This document shows, piece by piece, positions 26,473-34,586 of a DNA stretch of 64,000 bases. Below the pieces are notes generated by a model. The model did no database searches, had not been told where the DNA came from, and was given only the letters and a program-made list of their open reading frames with translations. Source of the DNA: Roseobacter denitrificans OCh 114 (lineage in GTDB: Bacteria > Pseudomonadota > Alphaproteobacteria > Rhodobacterales > Rhodobacteraceae). The stretch is taken from assembly GCF_000014045.1 (NCBI RefSeq), contig NC_008209.1:1449001-1513000 (forward strand). Direction: 5' to 3'. The first letter of the stretch is position 1; every line of letters begins with the position of its first letter. Made by a program: the position numbers and the translations under genes.

Positions 26473-27290
26473 GCGCTCTCTTCGCCATCGCCGCTACGGA
26501 ATTCCGCATCCTGCGCCGCAATCGCTGGCTGGTCATTGCCACGGCACTGCTGTCGGTGTTTGCGCTGGCGCTGACCGTATCCGGGGCGACCACGTCCGGG
26601 GCATTGGGTGTTGATTTGCTGACCGTCTCCGTGGCCTCGATGACCACTCTGGCGGTTTATCTGGTGCCGCTGGTCGCTTTGTTGATGTCGTTCGAGGCCA
26701 TCGCGGGGGATGCCGAACGCGGATCGCTGGCTTTGGTGCTGACCTATCCGGTGTCGCGCGGCGTGTTGCTGGCGGGCAAGTTCCTTGCGCATCTTTTGGG
26801 CCTCGCCATCGCGGTCGGCATTGGCTTTGGCCTTGCCGGGGCGCTGGCCTTTGCGCTGGGGGGTGCGGGTGTGTCCAGTGGATTGGCGCTGCTGCGTCTG
26901 ATGCTGGGGGCGGTCCTGTTGGGGGCGGCCTTCATCGCGCTTGGCTATGTCGTATCGGGGTTCAGCCGGTCTGTTGCCGCCGCCGCCGGGGGCGCGGGGT
27001 TCATCTGGCTGGTCCTTGTGGTGCTTTATGATCTGGTGCTGCTCGCGCTTGTGGTCTGGGATGATGGCGGGCTGTTCAGCCGTCAGGTGTTTCCGTGGCT
27101 GCTGGCGGCAAACCCGGCGGACGCCTTGCGCCTGTTCAGTGTCACGGCCTCTGCCGATCAGGCGCTGGTGACAGGCATGGGCGCTGCGGTTGCGGCCCTG
27201 CCACAGGGCGCGGCACTGGTGTCCTTGTTGCTATGGCCGCTGCTGGGTCTGGCGCTGGCGCGCCTCGTGTTTGGACGGAGGGTTCCATGA
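26469..27290 (+). CDS. nosY: NosY, ABC transporter permease
   Basis: The 273-residue protein has six hydrophobic segments and an N-terminal amphipathic stretch ending RRNRWLV, typical of the ABC-2 permease NosY. It forms the membrane part of NosDFY. The block EAIAGDAERGSLALVLTYP is characteristic of the family. It overlaps nosF and nosL by four bases each. Confidence 0.93.
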   Translation: MSALFAIAATEFRILRRNRWLVIATALLSVFALALTVSGATTSGALGVDLLTVSVASMTTLAVYLVPLVALLMSFEAIAGDAERGSLALVLTYPVSRGVLLAGKFLAHLLGLAIAVGIGFGLAGALAFALGGAGVSSGLALLRLMLGAVLLGAAFIALGYVVSGFSRSVAAAAGGAGFIWLVLVVLYDLVLLALVVWDDGGLFSRQVFPWLLAANPADALRLFSVTASADQALVTGMGAAVAALPQGAALVSLLLWPLLGLALARLVFGRRVP

Positions 27291-27799
27291 AGAAACTGTT
27301 GCTTTTGTCTGCGCTGCTCCTGATTGCCTGCAAGGAAGAGCTGGCCGAGGCGCCGGATCCGATGCCGCTGACCGCCGAGAATGTGGCGCATTACTGCATG
27401 ATGAATATCTCCGAACACCCCGGCCCCAAGGCGCAGATTTTCCTCAGCGGCGTACCCGATCCGATCTTTTTCGCGCAGGTGCGCGATGCCTTCACCTACC
27501 TCGCCAGCGCCGAACAGGACGGCTATGTCGCTGCCGTCTATGTCAATGACATGTCCACTGTGTCCTGGGACAGACCGGGCGCGGAAAACTGGATGCTGGC
27601 GCAAAACGCGCATTACGTCGTGGGGTCGGACAAACCCGGAGGTATGGGCGCGCCCGAACTGGTGCCCTTTTCGGACCCCGCCCGTGCTCTGGCCTTTGCC
27701 AGCCGCTATGGAGGAGCGATCTACGAAAAACACGAGGTGCCGGAACAGTCCTTTCTGGCGCCGGTAGACCTGATGTTCGGGCAGGAGGAAAACGGATGA
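27287..27799 (+). CDS. nosL: NosL, copper-delivering lipoprotein
   Basis: The 170-residue protein has a lipoprotein signal ending LLIAC, so C15 is the probable lipidated residue. The copper-binding region YCMMNISEHPGPKAQIF matches the NosL family, in which cysteine and methionine ligands bind Cu(I) and pass it to the NosZ assembly line. The ATG overlaps the nosY stop, and the open frame extends upstream without family similarity. It overlaps nosX by four bases. Confidence 0.92.
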   Translation: MKKLLLLSALLLIACKEELAEAPDPMPLTAENVAHYCMMNISEHPGPKAQIFLSGVPDPIFFAQVRDAFTYLASAEQDGYVAAVYVNDMSTVSWDRPGAENWMLAQNAHYVVGSDKPGGMGAPELVPFSDPARALAFASRYGGAIYEKHEVPEQSFLAPVDLMFGQEENG

Positions 27800-28698
27800 C
27801 ACAGCACGGCTTTTCAAGACGCAGGTTTCTGAACATCGCGGCGGCCCTGCCGCTTGCGGGGATGTCCGGGCGCGCGATGGCCGCGGCCCCGGCGGCGCGC
27901 TGGCACGGGGTGGCACTTGGTGCCTCCTCGCAGATCGTCCTGTCAGGGGTAAGCGACGCCGAAGCCGCCCCTCTCTTCGCGCAGGTGCGCGATGAAATCG
28001 CACGGCTTGAAGGTATCTTCAGCCTTCATCAAAACCACTCCGACCTCTCGCGCCTGAATGCGGCTGGCTGTCTGGATCATCCTGCGCCGGAACTGCTCGA
28101 AGTTCTGAGCCTGTCCCGGAGCGTCTGGCAGGCATCTTTTGGCGCGTTTGACCCCAGCGTCCAGCCACTGTGGCGCGCGCGCGCTGCGGGTGGCCTTCCG
28201 GCCACGCGCGCACAGACATTCAGCGATCTGACCTTTTCATCGCAGGCGGTTGCACTGCGACCGGGCATGGCGCTGACCTTCAACGGGATCGCGCAGGGCT
28301 ACATCACCGACCGCGTCGCGGGCCTGTTGCGCCGCGCCGGTCTCGTCGATCTGATCGTGGATGCAGGCGAGCAGCGCGCATGGGGTGGGCGACCCGGCGG
28401 GGGTGCGTGGCGCGTGGGTATCTCAAACCCGGCAGGTGTTATCTTGCAAGAGGTCAGCCTGCGTGACCGCGCCCTTGCAACCTCCTCACCGCGCGGGACG
28501 CTGTTGCCGGACGGTGCGGGTCACATTATCGACGCGCGCAGCGGTAAGTCTGCCCAGCACTGGAACACGATCAGCCTGTTCCACGAAAGCGCAGCGCTTG
28601 CAGATGCCTTGTCCACGGCGGCCTGTTGCCTGACAGCGGCAGAGACCGACGCGATGCTGCGCCATTTCCCGGAAGCAGAACTCGCCCTGCGCGCCTAG
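27796..28698 (+). CDS. nosX: NosX, ApbE-type FAD:protein FMN transferase
   Basis: The 300-residue periplasmic protein starts with a twin-arginine signal (SRRRFLNIAAALPLAG) and shows ApbE motifs including FNGIAQGYITDR, LIVDAGEQRAWGG and ATSSPRG. It covalently attaches FMN to NosR at the SGATVT motif (role known for the family). The stop codon TAG at 28696-28698 is the first three bases of a 79-bp inverted-repeat element. Confidence 0.92.
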   Translation: MTQHGFSRRRFLNIAAALPLAGMSGRAMAAAPAARWHGVALGASSQIVLSGVSDAEAAPLFAQVRDEIARLEGIFSLHQNHSDLSRLNAAGCLDHPAPELLEVLSLSRSVWQASFGAFDPSVQPLWRARAAGGLPATRAQTFSDLTFSSQAVALRPGMALTFNGIAQGYITDRVAGLLRRAGLVDLIVDAGEQRAWGGRPGGGAWRVGISNPAGVILQEVSLRDRALATSSPRGTLLPDGAGHIIDARSGKSAQHWNTISLFHESAALADALSTAACCLTAAETDAMLRHFPEAELALRA

Positions 28699-28774
28699 AG
28701 CGTCATGCGAGAAAAATGAAGTACGAAATACCGTCTGAAATTAATGATTCCAACGAGTTACGTGATACGCTCTA
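28696..28774. repeat. Inverted-repeat element, copy A (79 bp)
   Basis: The element is bounded by perfect 8-bp inverted repeats TAGAGCGT (28696-28703) and ACGCTCTA (28767-28774). The outermost TAG on each strand is the stop codon of nosX and of the convergent crp gene. Its inner sequence (GCGTCATGCG, TGAAAT, TTACGTGATAC) recurs in reverse orientation in copy B at 30986-31090. No T-run is present, but it is short, non-coding and could fold. Confidence 0.7.
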
Positions 28775-29464
28775 GTGCCTTCGGATCATCGCCCGCAAAA
28801 CGCGCCGCTCCCGGATCGTGGCTTTCTGGCCGCGTGTCGTCACACCGTGCTCTTTCAGTTCCGTGAAGGTGCGTGAGAGCTGTTGCGGACTCGTTCCGAT
28901 CTTGGCAGCGATCAGAGACTTGCTGAAGGGTAGCATGAATTCCTGTCCATCATTGATATGTTCCGACTGCTGCAGCAGGAATCTCACCAATCGTTCCCGG
29001 ATCGTGCGGGATTTCAACCATTCGACATCATCCACAAGCCCATGCAATTTCTGGAACAGTGCCGCCAACGACTGCGTCAGAACCGTCCGGTTGGTTTGCA
29101 TCAAATCCAGCAGCTTCGGACCATCAAGGGCAAGGGCGCGCATGTCAGTCATGGCCTGACAGGACGCCGGATAGGCTTTGCCCAGCAGTGCGGGTGCCTC
29201 GGCCAGACAATCGCCCTTGTGAAAGGCTTCCACGAGGGTGTTTGAACCGTCCACCTCATCGCGGGTAATCTGTGCCCAGCCCTCCAGAATAAGATAAATC
29301 GTCTCGGCACGTTCGCCCTGTTCGAACAGGTATTCGGACCGCCTGTATTCGATGACCCCTCCTCGCGTGATGATGCTGGCAAGATCGGCATCGCTCATCG
29401 CGGAACACAGCAGGGAAGACTTGAGCACCTCACGGTCCTGGTCGGTCAGAAGTGCGATATTCAT
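28772..29464 (-). CDS. Crp/Fnr-family regulator, Dnr type (1)
   Basis: The 230-residue regulator has an N-terminal cyclic-nucleotide-binding-like barrel (about 20-120), a long dimer helix (about 130-155) and a C-terminal winged helix with SKSLIAAKIGTSPQQLSRTF. It lacks the N-terminal cysteine cluster of FnrL, so it does not sense oxygen by Fe-S; Dnr/NnrR-type proteins sense NO through heme. The recognition helix reads QxxSR instead of the usual ExxSR. It is divergent from the second Crp/Fnr gene, and its stop codon is contributed by the repeat element. Confidence 0.87.
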   Translation of the reverse strand: MNIALLTDQDREVLKSSLLCSAMSDADLASIITRGGVIEYRRSEYLFEQGERAETIYLILEGWAQITRDEVDGSNTLVEAFHKGDCLAEAPALLGKAYPASCQAMTDMRALALDGPKLLDLMQTNRTVLTQSLAALFQKLHGLVDDVEWLKSRTIRERLVRFLLQQSEHINDGQEFMLPFSKSLIAAKIGTSPQQLSRTFTELKEHGVTTRGQKATIRERRVLRAMIRRH

Positions 29465-29541
29465 GGGGCGGTCCTACGATTTTCAAACTGATTTCACACT
29501 ACACTATTGCCCCGTATCGTAAACGCTGCGCACCACAGAAC

Positions 29542-29559
29542 TGTAAATTATTTTTTACA
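29542..29559. promoter_or_regulatory. Inverted repeat TGTAAA-N6-TTTACA between the two regulator genes
   Basis: A perfect 6-bp inverted repeat with a 6-base AT-rich spacer lies 78 bases from the leftward crp start. It could be an operator or part of an AT-rich promoter. It does not fit the FNR consensus. Confidence 0.35.
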
Positions 29560-29573
29560 CCTGCGCGCGTTTT

Positions 29574-29587
29574 TTGAGATTCCTCAA
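29574..29587. promoter_or_regulatory. FNR/Dnr-like box (TTGAG-N4-CTCAA)
   Basis: TTGAGATTCCTCAA has the TTG-N8-CAA frame of Crp/Fnr boxes with symmetric AG/CT inner bases. It lies between the divergent regulator genes, 110 bases from the leftward start and 117 bases from the rightward one, so it could control either or both. Confidence 0.5.
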
Positions 29588-29703
29588 GGACACATTTTCG
29601 TTAACATTTAGGTTAGATTGCACGGCGTTTTTCTACTCTCAAGGGAATCGCCAGACGACGCGTCGCTAGCCACCTCGCTTTGGAAGCAATAGAAAGAAAT
29701 GAA

Positions 29704-30438
29704 ATGAGAACCATGTTTGAGATCGCGGGGCGTGCCCCAATATTTCGGCACGTGCCCCCGCCGGATTTGGAGCGTTTACTGCAAAGATCTTCTGTCAGAC
29801 AGTTGGATCGTGGTGCATGCGTGTATCTGCAGGGCGAAGAAGCGCATAGCCTTTTTGTGGTTCTCGAAGGATGGGTGAAAACCTACCGCATGACGCCCTG
29901 CGGCAACGAAGCCGTCGTTGGTATCTTTACCAAGTCCGACAGTTTCGGAGAAGAAGCCGCGCTTGGAAATCAGAACTTCGTGGCCGGGGCCGAGGCCGTG
30001 TCGCAAGGCATCGTGTTGCAGATTGATGCACAGGTTCTGACGCAGGCGCTGTCCGGGGATATGGTACTGTGTCAGTCAGTGCTGGCCGGTGCGATGGAAA
30101 GCAACCGCTGTCTGGTGGAACATGTCGAGCAGCTGAAGTCCCATACGGGCGGGCAGCGCATCGCTGATTTCCTGATTTCGCTTTGTGGGGATAAAAGCGG
30201 CAACTGCACCGTGATCCTGCCTTATGACAAAGTGCTGATTGCCGCCTGGCTCGGCATGAAACCGGAATCCCTGTCCCGCGCCTTTCGGCGTCTCAAGGCA
30301 TATGGCGTGACGATCCAGAAAGATCATGCCATTATCGAGTCAGTCGAACGGCTGGCCCATTATGCAGATGAAGACCCGGCCGAATCCTGGAGTGCGAAAA
30401 ATGACTGCAAAGCTGAACGCTGTATTGGAAGCAATTGA
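29704..30438 (+). CDS. Crp/Fnr-family regulator, Dnr/NnrR type (2)
   Basis: The 244-residue regulator has a cNMP-like barrel (about 10-125), a dimer helix and a winged helix with YDKVLIAAWLGMKPESLSRAFRRL. The recognition helix carries the ExxSR motif of FNR-type readers of TTGAT/C half-sites. There is no N-terminal Fe-S cysteine cluster. It probably activates the nos, nor, nir and hemA boxes in response to NO. The ATG at 29704 is chosen with GAAAG upstream; a TTG 24 bases earlier is possible. Its last 38 bases overlap the DUF4202 gene, so the two are co-transcribed. Confidence 0.87.
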   Translation: MRTMFEIAGRAPIFRHVPPPDLERLLQRSSVRQLDRGACVYLQGEEAHSLFVVLEGWVKTYRMTPCGNEAVVGIFTKSDSFGEEAALGNQNFVAGAEAVSQGIVLQIDAQVLTQALSGDMVLCQSVLAGAMESNRCLVEHVEQLKSHTGGQRIADFLISLCGDKSGNCTVILPYDKVLIAAWLGMKPESLSRAFRRLKAYGVTIQKDHAIIESVERLAHYADEDPAESWSAKNDCKAERCIGSN

Positions 30439-30988
30439 TGCGGCCAATCGCGCCGATCCGGTGCAGGAGCCTGATGACGCTGGCGTAGATCAACCCGAGG
30501 CTTATCTTTACGGGCTGCGCATGACCTCTGAACTGGACCGTTTGTTTGGCGATCAGGCCAGCGACGTGTTGCGCATCGCCGCGCGCGGTCAGCATATCGA
30601 ACGCTGGATGCTCAAACGGGCGGAGTATCCCGAGGGCCGTGCCGGATATCTGCAGTGGCGGCGCGATCAGGGGAAAGCGCATGGTGCGCGTCTGGGCGGG
30701 TTGATGAAAGACGCAGGCTACGACGCGGACTCTTGCGCGCGTGTGGGCGTCCTGCTGCGCAAAGAGGGCATCAAACGCGACGCCGAAGTGCAGCAGCTTG
30801 AGGATGTAATCTGCTTTACCTTCCTCAAGTGGTATTTTGCGCCCTTCGCGGCCAAACACCCGGACGACAAGGTATTGGATATCGTGGCTAAAACCGCGCG
30901 CAAGATGTCGTCGGATGCACGTGTGAGGGTTTTGGCGGAATTCGATCTGCCCGACCCTCTGGCAGATGCGGTCAAGGCTGCGGCCTAG
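30401..30988 (+). CDS. DUF4202 domain protein
   Basis: The 195-residue cytoplasmic protein fits DUF4202, with the blocks YLYGLRMTSELDRLFG, ARGQHIERWMLKRAEYP, GRAGYLQWRRDQGKAHG, LLRKEGIKRDAEVQQLEDV and FTFLKWYFAPFAAKH. The conserved His/Asp-rich helical pattern suggests a metal-dependent phosphohydrolase-like (HD-like) fold, but the function is unknown. It is translated from inside the end of the Crp/Fnr gene and sits among denitrification genes, so a role in NO response or nitrogen-oxide metabolism is inferred. Its stop codon TAG is the first triplet of repeat element copy B. Confidence 0.8.
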   Translation: MTAKLNAVLEAIDAANRADPVQEPDDAGVDQPEAYLYGLRMTSELDRLFGDQASDVLRIAARGQHIERWMLKRAEYPEGRAGYLQWRRDQGKAHGARLGGLMKDAGYDADSCARVGVLLRKEGIKRDAEVQQLEDVICFTFLKWYFAPFAAKHPDDKVLDIVAKTARKMSSDARVRVLAEFDLPDPLADAVKAAA

Positions 30989-31090
30989 AGCATCCGACGA
31001 AATACCTGAAACACCAAGTATCACGTAACGCGTTGAAATTCTTGATTTCAGGCAGCGTTATGTGAGCGGGGTTTTTCGCATGACGCTTTA
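30986..31090. repeat. Inverted-repeat element, copy B (105 bp)
   Basis: The ends TAGAGCATCC (30986) and, on the other strand, TAAAGCGTCA (from 31090) are related imperfect inverted repeats. They supply the stop codons TAG of the DUF4202 gene and TAA of norF. The reverse complement matches copy A at AGCGTCATGCGA, CTGAAAT and GTTACGTGATAC. GTATCACGTAACGCG and TGAAATTCTTGATTTCA give internal pairing, the latter being itself a hairpin. Confidence 0.7.
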
Positions 31091-31339
31091 GGCTGCCAGA
31101 AACAGGGCCAGCAGCAATGCGACAAAGCTGAACAGCCCGAACAAGATGCCCCCTGACCACCCTTGCACGCCGCGCAGTTCCAGATAATCCAGCAGTACCA
31201 GCCGGGCCTTGAGCCATGCGCTCAGCAGGATCAGACCACCGGCAATTTTGGGCGGCAGGGCGCTGAAATGCAGCGCTGTGCCCAAGGCGGTGAGGGCTGC
31301 AAGTGCGAGCCATGCACGGATCAGAGTGCTGCGCGTCAT
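31088..31339 (-). CDS. norF: NorF, small membrane protein of NO reductase operon
   Basis: The 83-residue protein has three hydrophobic segments and resembles the NorF/cytochrome oxidase subunit IV group. It supports assembly or activity of the NorCB nitric oxide reductase; the exact role is not settled. The ATG at 31339 overlaps the norE stop (ATGA). The frame is open further upstream, but only this start gives a membrane protein of family size. It is the last gene of norCBQDEF. Confidence 0.82.
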   Translation of the reverse strand: MTRSTLIRAWLALAALTALGTALHFSALPPKIAGGLILLSAWLKARLVLLDYLELRGVQGWSGGILFGLFSFVALLLALFLAA

Positions 31340-31866
31340 AGCAGGTAGATGACCGGAAAAAGCAGCACCCAGACCAGATCGACCATATGCCAGAATGCAA
31401 CGCCGGTCTGGATGACGCGGGGGTGCGCGCTCCAACCGACCAGTGCCAGAATGACGATACCGGCGATCACATGTGCTGCGTGAAACCCGGTGAGCAGGTA
31501 GTAAAACGTATAGAACCCATGGGTTTCAAACGTGATCCCGGCGGCAGATTTCGCGGCATATTCGATCCCCTTGAGCCACAAAAACACCATGCCCAGCAGG
31601 CTGGCGGCCAACAGCCAAAGGCGCGCGGCGCGTGTTGTTGTGGCGATACAGGCAAGGGCGGCGAACAGGCCCGAAGTGATCAGGATGATCGTATTCGTTC
31701 CGGCCAGTTCAATCATCAGATTGCCTTGCGCGGCGGCAAATCCCGCCGGGTCGGTCAGGCGCACACCCATGAAGGCCGCAAGCCCCGCGCCAAACACCGC
31801 GAGTTCGGAGAAGATCAGCACCCACATCATGACCTCGCCCGGCAGGCCCTTTACTTGCGTGCTCAC
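31336..31866 (-). CDS. norE: NorE, cytochrome oxidase subunit III-like protein
   Basis: The 176-residue protein has five hydrophobic segments and the subunit III-like motifs FSELAVFGAGLAAF, FYTFYYLLTGFHAAHVIAG and FWHMVDLVWVLLFPVIY. It belongs to the NorE family that accompanies NO reductase. It starts with GTG, whose last bases overlap the norD stop (GTGA). Confidence 0.9.
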   Translation of the reverse strand: MSTQVKGLPGEVMMWVLIFSELAVFGAGLAAFMGVRLTDPAGFAAAQGNLMIELAGTNTIILITSGLFAALACIATTTRAARLWLLAASLLGMVFLWLKGIEYAAKSAAGITFETHGFYTFYYLLTGFHAAHVIAGIVILALVGWSAHPRVIQTGVAFWHMVDLVWVLLFPVIYLL

Positions 31867-33770
31867 CCCCCATCCCCGACGAGTTGGCGGTAAAGCGCCG
31901 GCAACGTGGTGATCAGATGTTCGGGTTGCGCGATGACCGCATAACCGCCCGGGCCGAACAGCCGGGGAAACCAGCTCTGCCCTTTTGGATCGACCGTGAT
32001 GCCAAAGACGGACTGGCCCCGCATCCGCGCCTCACGCACGGCCATGCGGGTGTCTTCGATGCCGTGACGCCCTTCGTAGTGGTCGATGTCGTTGGGTTTG
32101 CCGTCCGTCAGCACTAGCAACAGCTTGGCCGATTGCGGCGTGGTTTGCAGATCTGCCGATACATGCCGGATCGCGGCCCCCAGACGGGTGTAGAACCCGG
32201 GGCGCAGGCTGGCCAGCTTGCATTCGACCTCATGGCTCATCGGTTCGGAAAAATCCTTGCACCGCTCCACATAGACGCGGTTGCGGCGCAATGACGAAAA
32301 CGCGTGGATCGCCAGCGGATCACCGCAGGCATGCAGGCCCCAGGCCAGCGCGGTCAGCGCCTCGCGTTCGATGTCGATCACAGCGCGGCCGGTCACAGCA
32401 CTTTCGGTGCTGCGCGAGGTGTCGATCAGGATGGATACCGCCAGATTGCGCGAAGAGGGCCGTGTCTGACACCAGAGCCGATCATGGGCCGACCCGGTCG
32501 CAGCAATGTCGGCGCGGGCGCGGATCACGGCGGACAAATCCAGCGTGTCCCCATCGGGCTGCGCTTTCAACGTGACGGGACGCGGGCGAAAGGTTTCGAA
32601 CTGACGGCGCACATTGCGGATGCGGCGTTTGGCGGCGGCATCCTGCGGGGCAGGCGCGTCGGCGGGTTCGGTTTCCGAGGCAAAGACCCGGCAGTGATCG
32701 GGCAGGTAGCTGTGGCTTTGCACATCCCATTCGTCATAGGTGTGTTTGCCCGAGATCGCCTCGCGGTTCACATCAGACGGGGCCAGATCGAGGTTCAGCT
32801 TGAATTTGCTGGCAGGCGCTTTGGAGATATCGGTGAGGGAGAGTTCCTCAAGGTCATCCATGGCCTTTTTTGCTGCCTCCAGATCATCGTCGTCGGTGCG
32901 GCGGTTCAGGTTCAGGAAGTCGGTAAAACTCAGGATCGCTTCGAATTTATGCAGGATCAGGCTGTCGCGCCGTTCGGTCTGATCGGCGGTTTTGCGTTTG
33001 CCCTTTTTGGTCGTTTCCAGCGTTTCCTCGGTGCCTGTTTCGGCCTCTTCGGGCATGTCATCCATGGCCTGAAAAGCACTGGGACCACCGGGCACCAACC
33101 GGGGCCAAAGTGGCACAGGGCGCAGGGGGCGGTATTTGCGCGGGGCGGCACCCGGTGGCGCGTCCGGGGCGTCGCCCTCACCCAGAACATAGCGCGCCAG
33201 CCTCTCAACGCTGGCCTCGACACGGGGCAGGGCGGTGCGGCGGGGGCGGGCGGCCAGATGCGCGTCTTTTAAGGCCACGAACAGCGTCTTGAAACCGGGA
33301 TATTGCGTCAGCGCGCGCAGGGCCATTTCCTGCCCTACATGCAGATAGGCCAGATCAGCGGCCAGCGGATCATCGGGGATCGCAGGGATGGCGCGCACAC
33401 CGGCAGCGCAGACCGTCAGCCACGTATAAAGGCCGCGGTTCAGCGCGCTGTCGGCAAACAGATCGAGGGTGATCGGCAGGCGCAGGATACCGCCGTCAAA
33501 GCTGGCCTGGGGCGCGTGCTCGACCCAGGTGCCCAGCCTGCGCCGCCAGCTCAGCCGGTGATGGCTGGCCGCATCCATGACGGGGCGGATTTCGACGGAT
33601 GGATCACCGCCCAAGCCCCGAAACAGCACCGAAAGGCGGGCGGTTTCATCTTCCAGATGGACCGCCGCCTGCGGGTGCGTGGGTTCGGGCGCGTCAAAAT
33701 GGCTGGCCCAGCGGTGCCAGATCTTGCCGATGGTTTCTTCCGGCTCCCAAGGTTCCAACGCGTCCGACAT
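31863..33770 (-). CDS. norD: NorD, VWA-domain activation protein of NO reductase
   Basis: The 635-residue cytoplasmic protein ends with a von Willebrand A domain (about 435-630) with a MIDAS motif DTSRST and further metal-site residues in LTDGKPND. The first two thirds are an alpha-helical region with a charged segment GTEETLETTKKGKRK. NorD and the AAA+ protein NorQ form a chaperone pair that inserts iron into NorB (role known from Paracoccus and relatives). It lies three bases downstream of norQ. Confidence 0.92.
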   Translation of the reverse strand: MSDALEPWEPEETIGKIWHRWASHFDAPEPTHPQAAVHLEDETARLSVLFRGLGGDPSVEIRPVMDAASHHRLSWRRRLGTWVEHAPQASFDGGILRLPITLDLFADSALNRGLYTWLTVCAAGVRAIPAIPDDPLAADLAYLHVGQEMALRALTQYPGFKTLFVALKDAHLAARPRRTALPRVEASVERLARYVLGEGDAPDAPPGAAPRKYRPLRPVPLWPRLVPGGPSAFQAMDDMPEEAETGTEETLETTKKGKRKTADQTERRDSLILHKFEAILSFTDFLNLNRRTDDDDLEAAKKAMDDLEELSLTDISKAPASKFKLNLDLAPSDVNREAISGKHTYDEWDVQSHSYLPDHCRVFASETEPADAPAPQDAAAKRRIRNVRRQFETFRPRPVTLKAQPDGDTLDLSAVIRARADIAATGSAHDRLWCQTRPSSRNLAVSILIDTSRSTESAVTGRAVIDIEREALTALAWGLHACGDPLAIHAFSSLRRNRVYVERCKDFSEPMSHEVECKLASLRPGFYTRLGAAIRHVSADLQTTPQSAKLLLVLTDGKPNDIDHYEGRHGIEDTRMAVREARMRGQSVFGITVDPKGQSWFPRLFGPGGYAVIAQPEHLITTLPALYRQLVGDGG

Positions 33771-33773
33771 GGC

Positions 33774-34586
33774 TTAGCCAAAGACCGCCGTGACGATATC
33801 GTTCAGGCCCTGCTGCACGTCCTCGTCATCGGACAGCGGTTCGATCATCGCCGCGTGGATGGCCTGTTCGAGCGGCATGCCCTTGGCGATCAGCGTTGCG
33901 GTATAGATCACCAGCCGGGTTGAAACACCTTCCTCGATATCCTGCCCCTTGAGCGCGCGAAACTTGCCCGCAAGACGCACGAGGTTCTGGCAACGATCGC
34001 TTTCCAGCCCGCTTTCCTGCGCGACAATCGCAACCTCCTGATCCATCGGGGGGAAATCGAAAGTGGCTGACAAGAACCGCTGGCGGGTCGAGGGTTTGAG
34101 CGTCTTGAGGATATTCTGATAGCCGGGGTTATAGGAAGCCACCAGCATGAAGCCGGGCGCGGCCTCCAGCGTTTCGCCAGTGCGGTCAATCGGCAGGATG
34201 CGCCGGTCATCGGTCAGCGGGTGCAGCACGACGGTGACGTCCTTGCGGGCCTCTACAACCTCATCGAGATAACAGATCGCACCTTCGCGCACAGCACGGG
34301 TCAGCGGGCCATCGGCCCAGACGGTATCGCCGCCCTTGAGCAGATAGCGCCCGATCAGATCGGCCGCAGACAGATCGTCATGACAGGCCACGGTATAAAG
34401 CGGGCGACCAAGGCGCGCCGCCATATGGCTGACAAAACGGGTCTTGCCGCACCCTGTCGGCCCTTTGAGCAAAAGCGGCATATTGGTTTCATAGGCCGCC
34501 TCGAACAGCTCACATTCGGAACCTTGAGGCATGTAAAAGGGGGCGTCAGCCGCCCCCTTGTCAAGTGTGGGAGATTGCATGTTCAT
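33774..34586 (-). CDS. norQ: NorQ, AAA+ ATPase (CbbQ/NirQ family)
   Basis: The 270-residue ATPase has Walker A KGPTGCGKT (41-49), Walker B AICYLDEV (103-110) and the family segment VASYNPGYQN, as in MoxR-type AAA+ proteins. It works with NorD to activate nitric oxide reductase. It overlaps norB by four bases. Confidence 0.94.
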   Translation of the reverse strand: MNMQSPTLDKGAADAPFYMPQGSECELFEAAYETNMPLLLKGPTGCGKTRFVSHMAARLGRPLYTVACHDDLSAADLIGRYLLKGGDTVWADGPLTRAVREGAICYLDEVVEARKDVTVVLHPLTDDRRILPIDRTGETLEAAPGFMLVASYNPGYQNILKTLKPSTRQRFLSATFDFPPMDQEVAIVAQESGLESDRCQNLVRLAGKFRALKGQDIEEGVSTRLVIYTATLIAKGMPLEQAIHAAMIEPLSDDEDVQQGLNDIVTAVFG

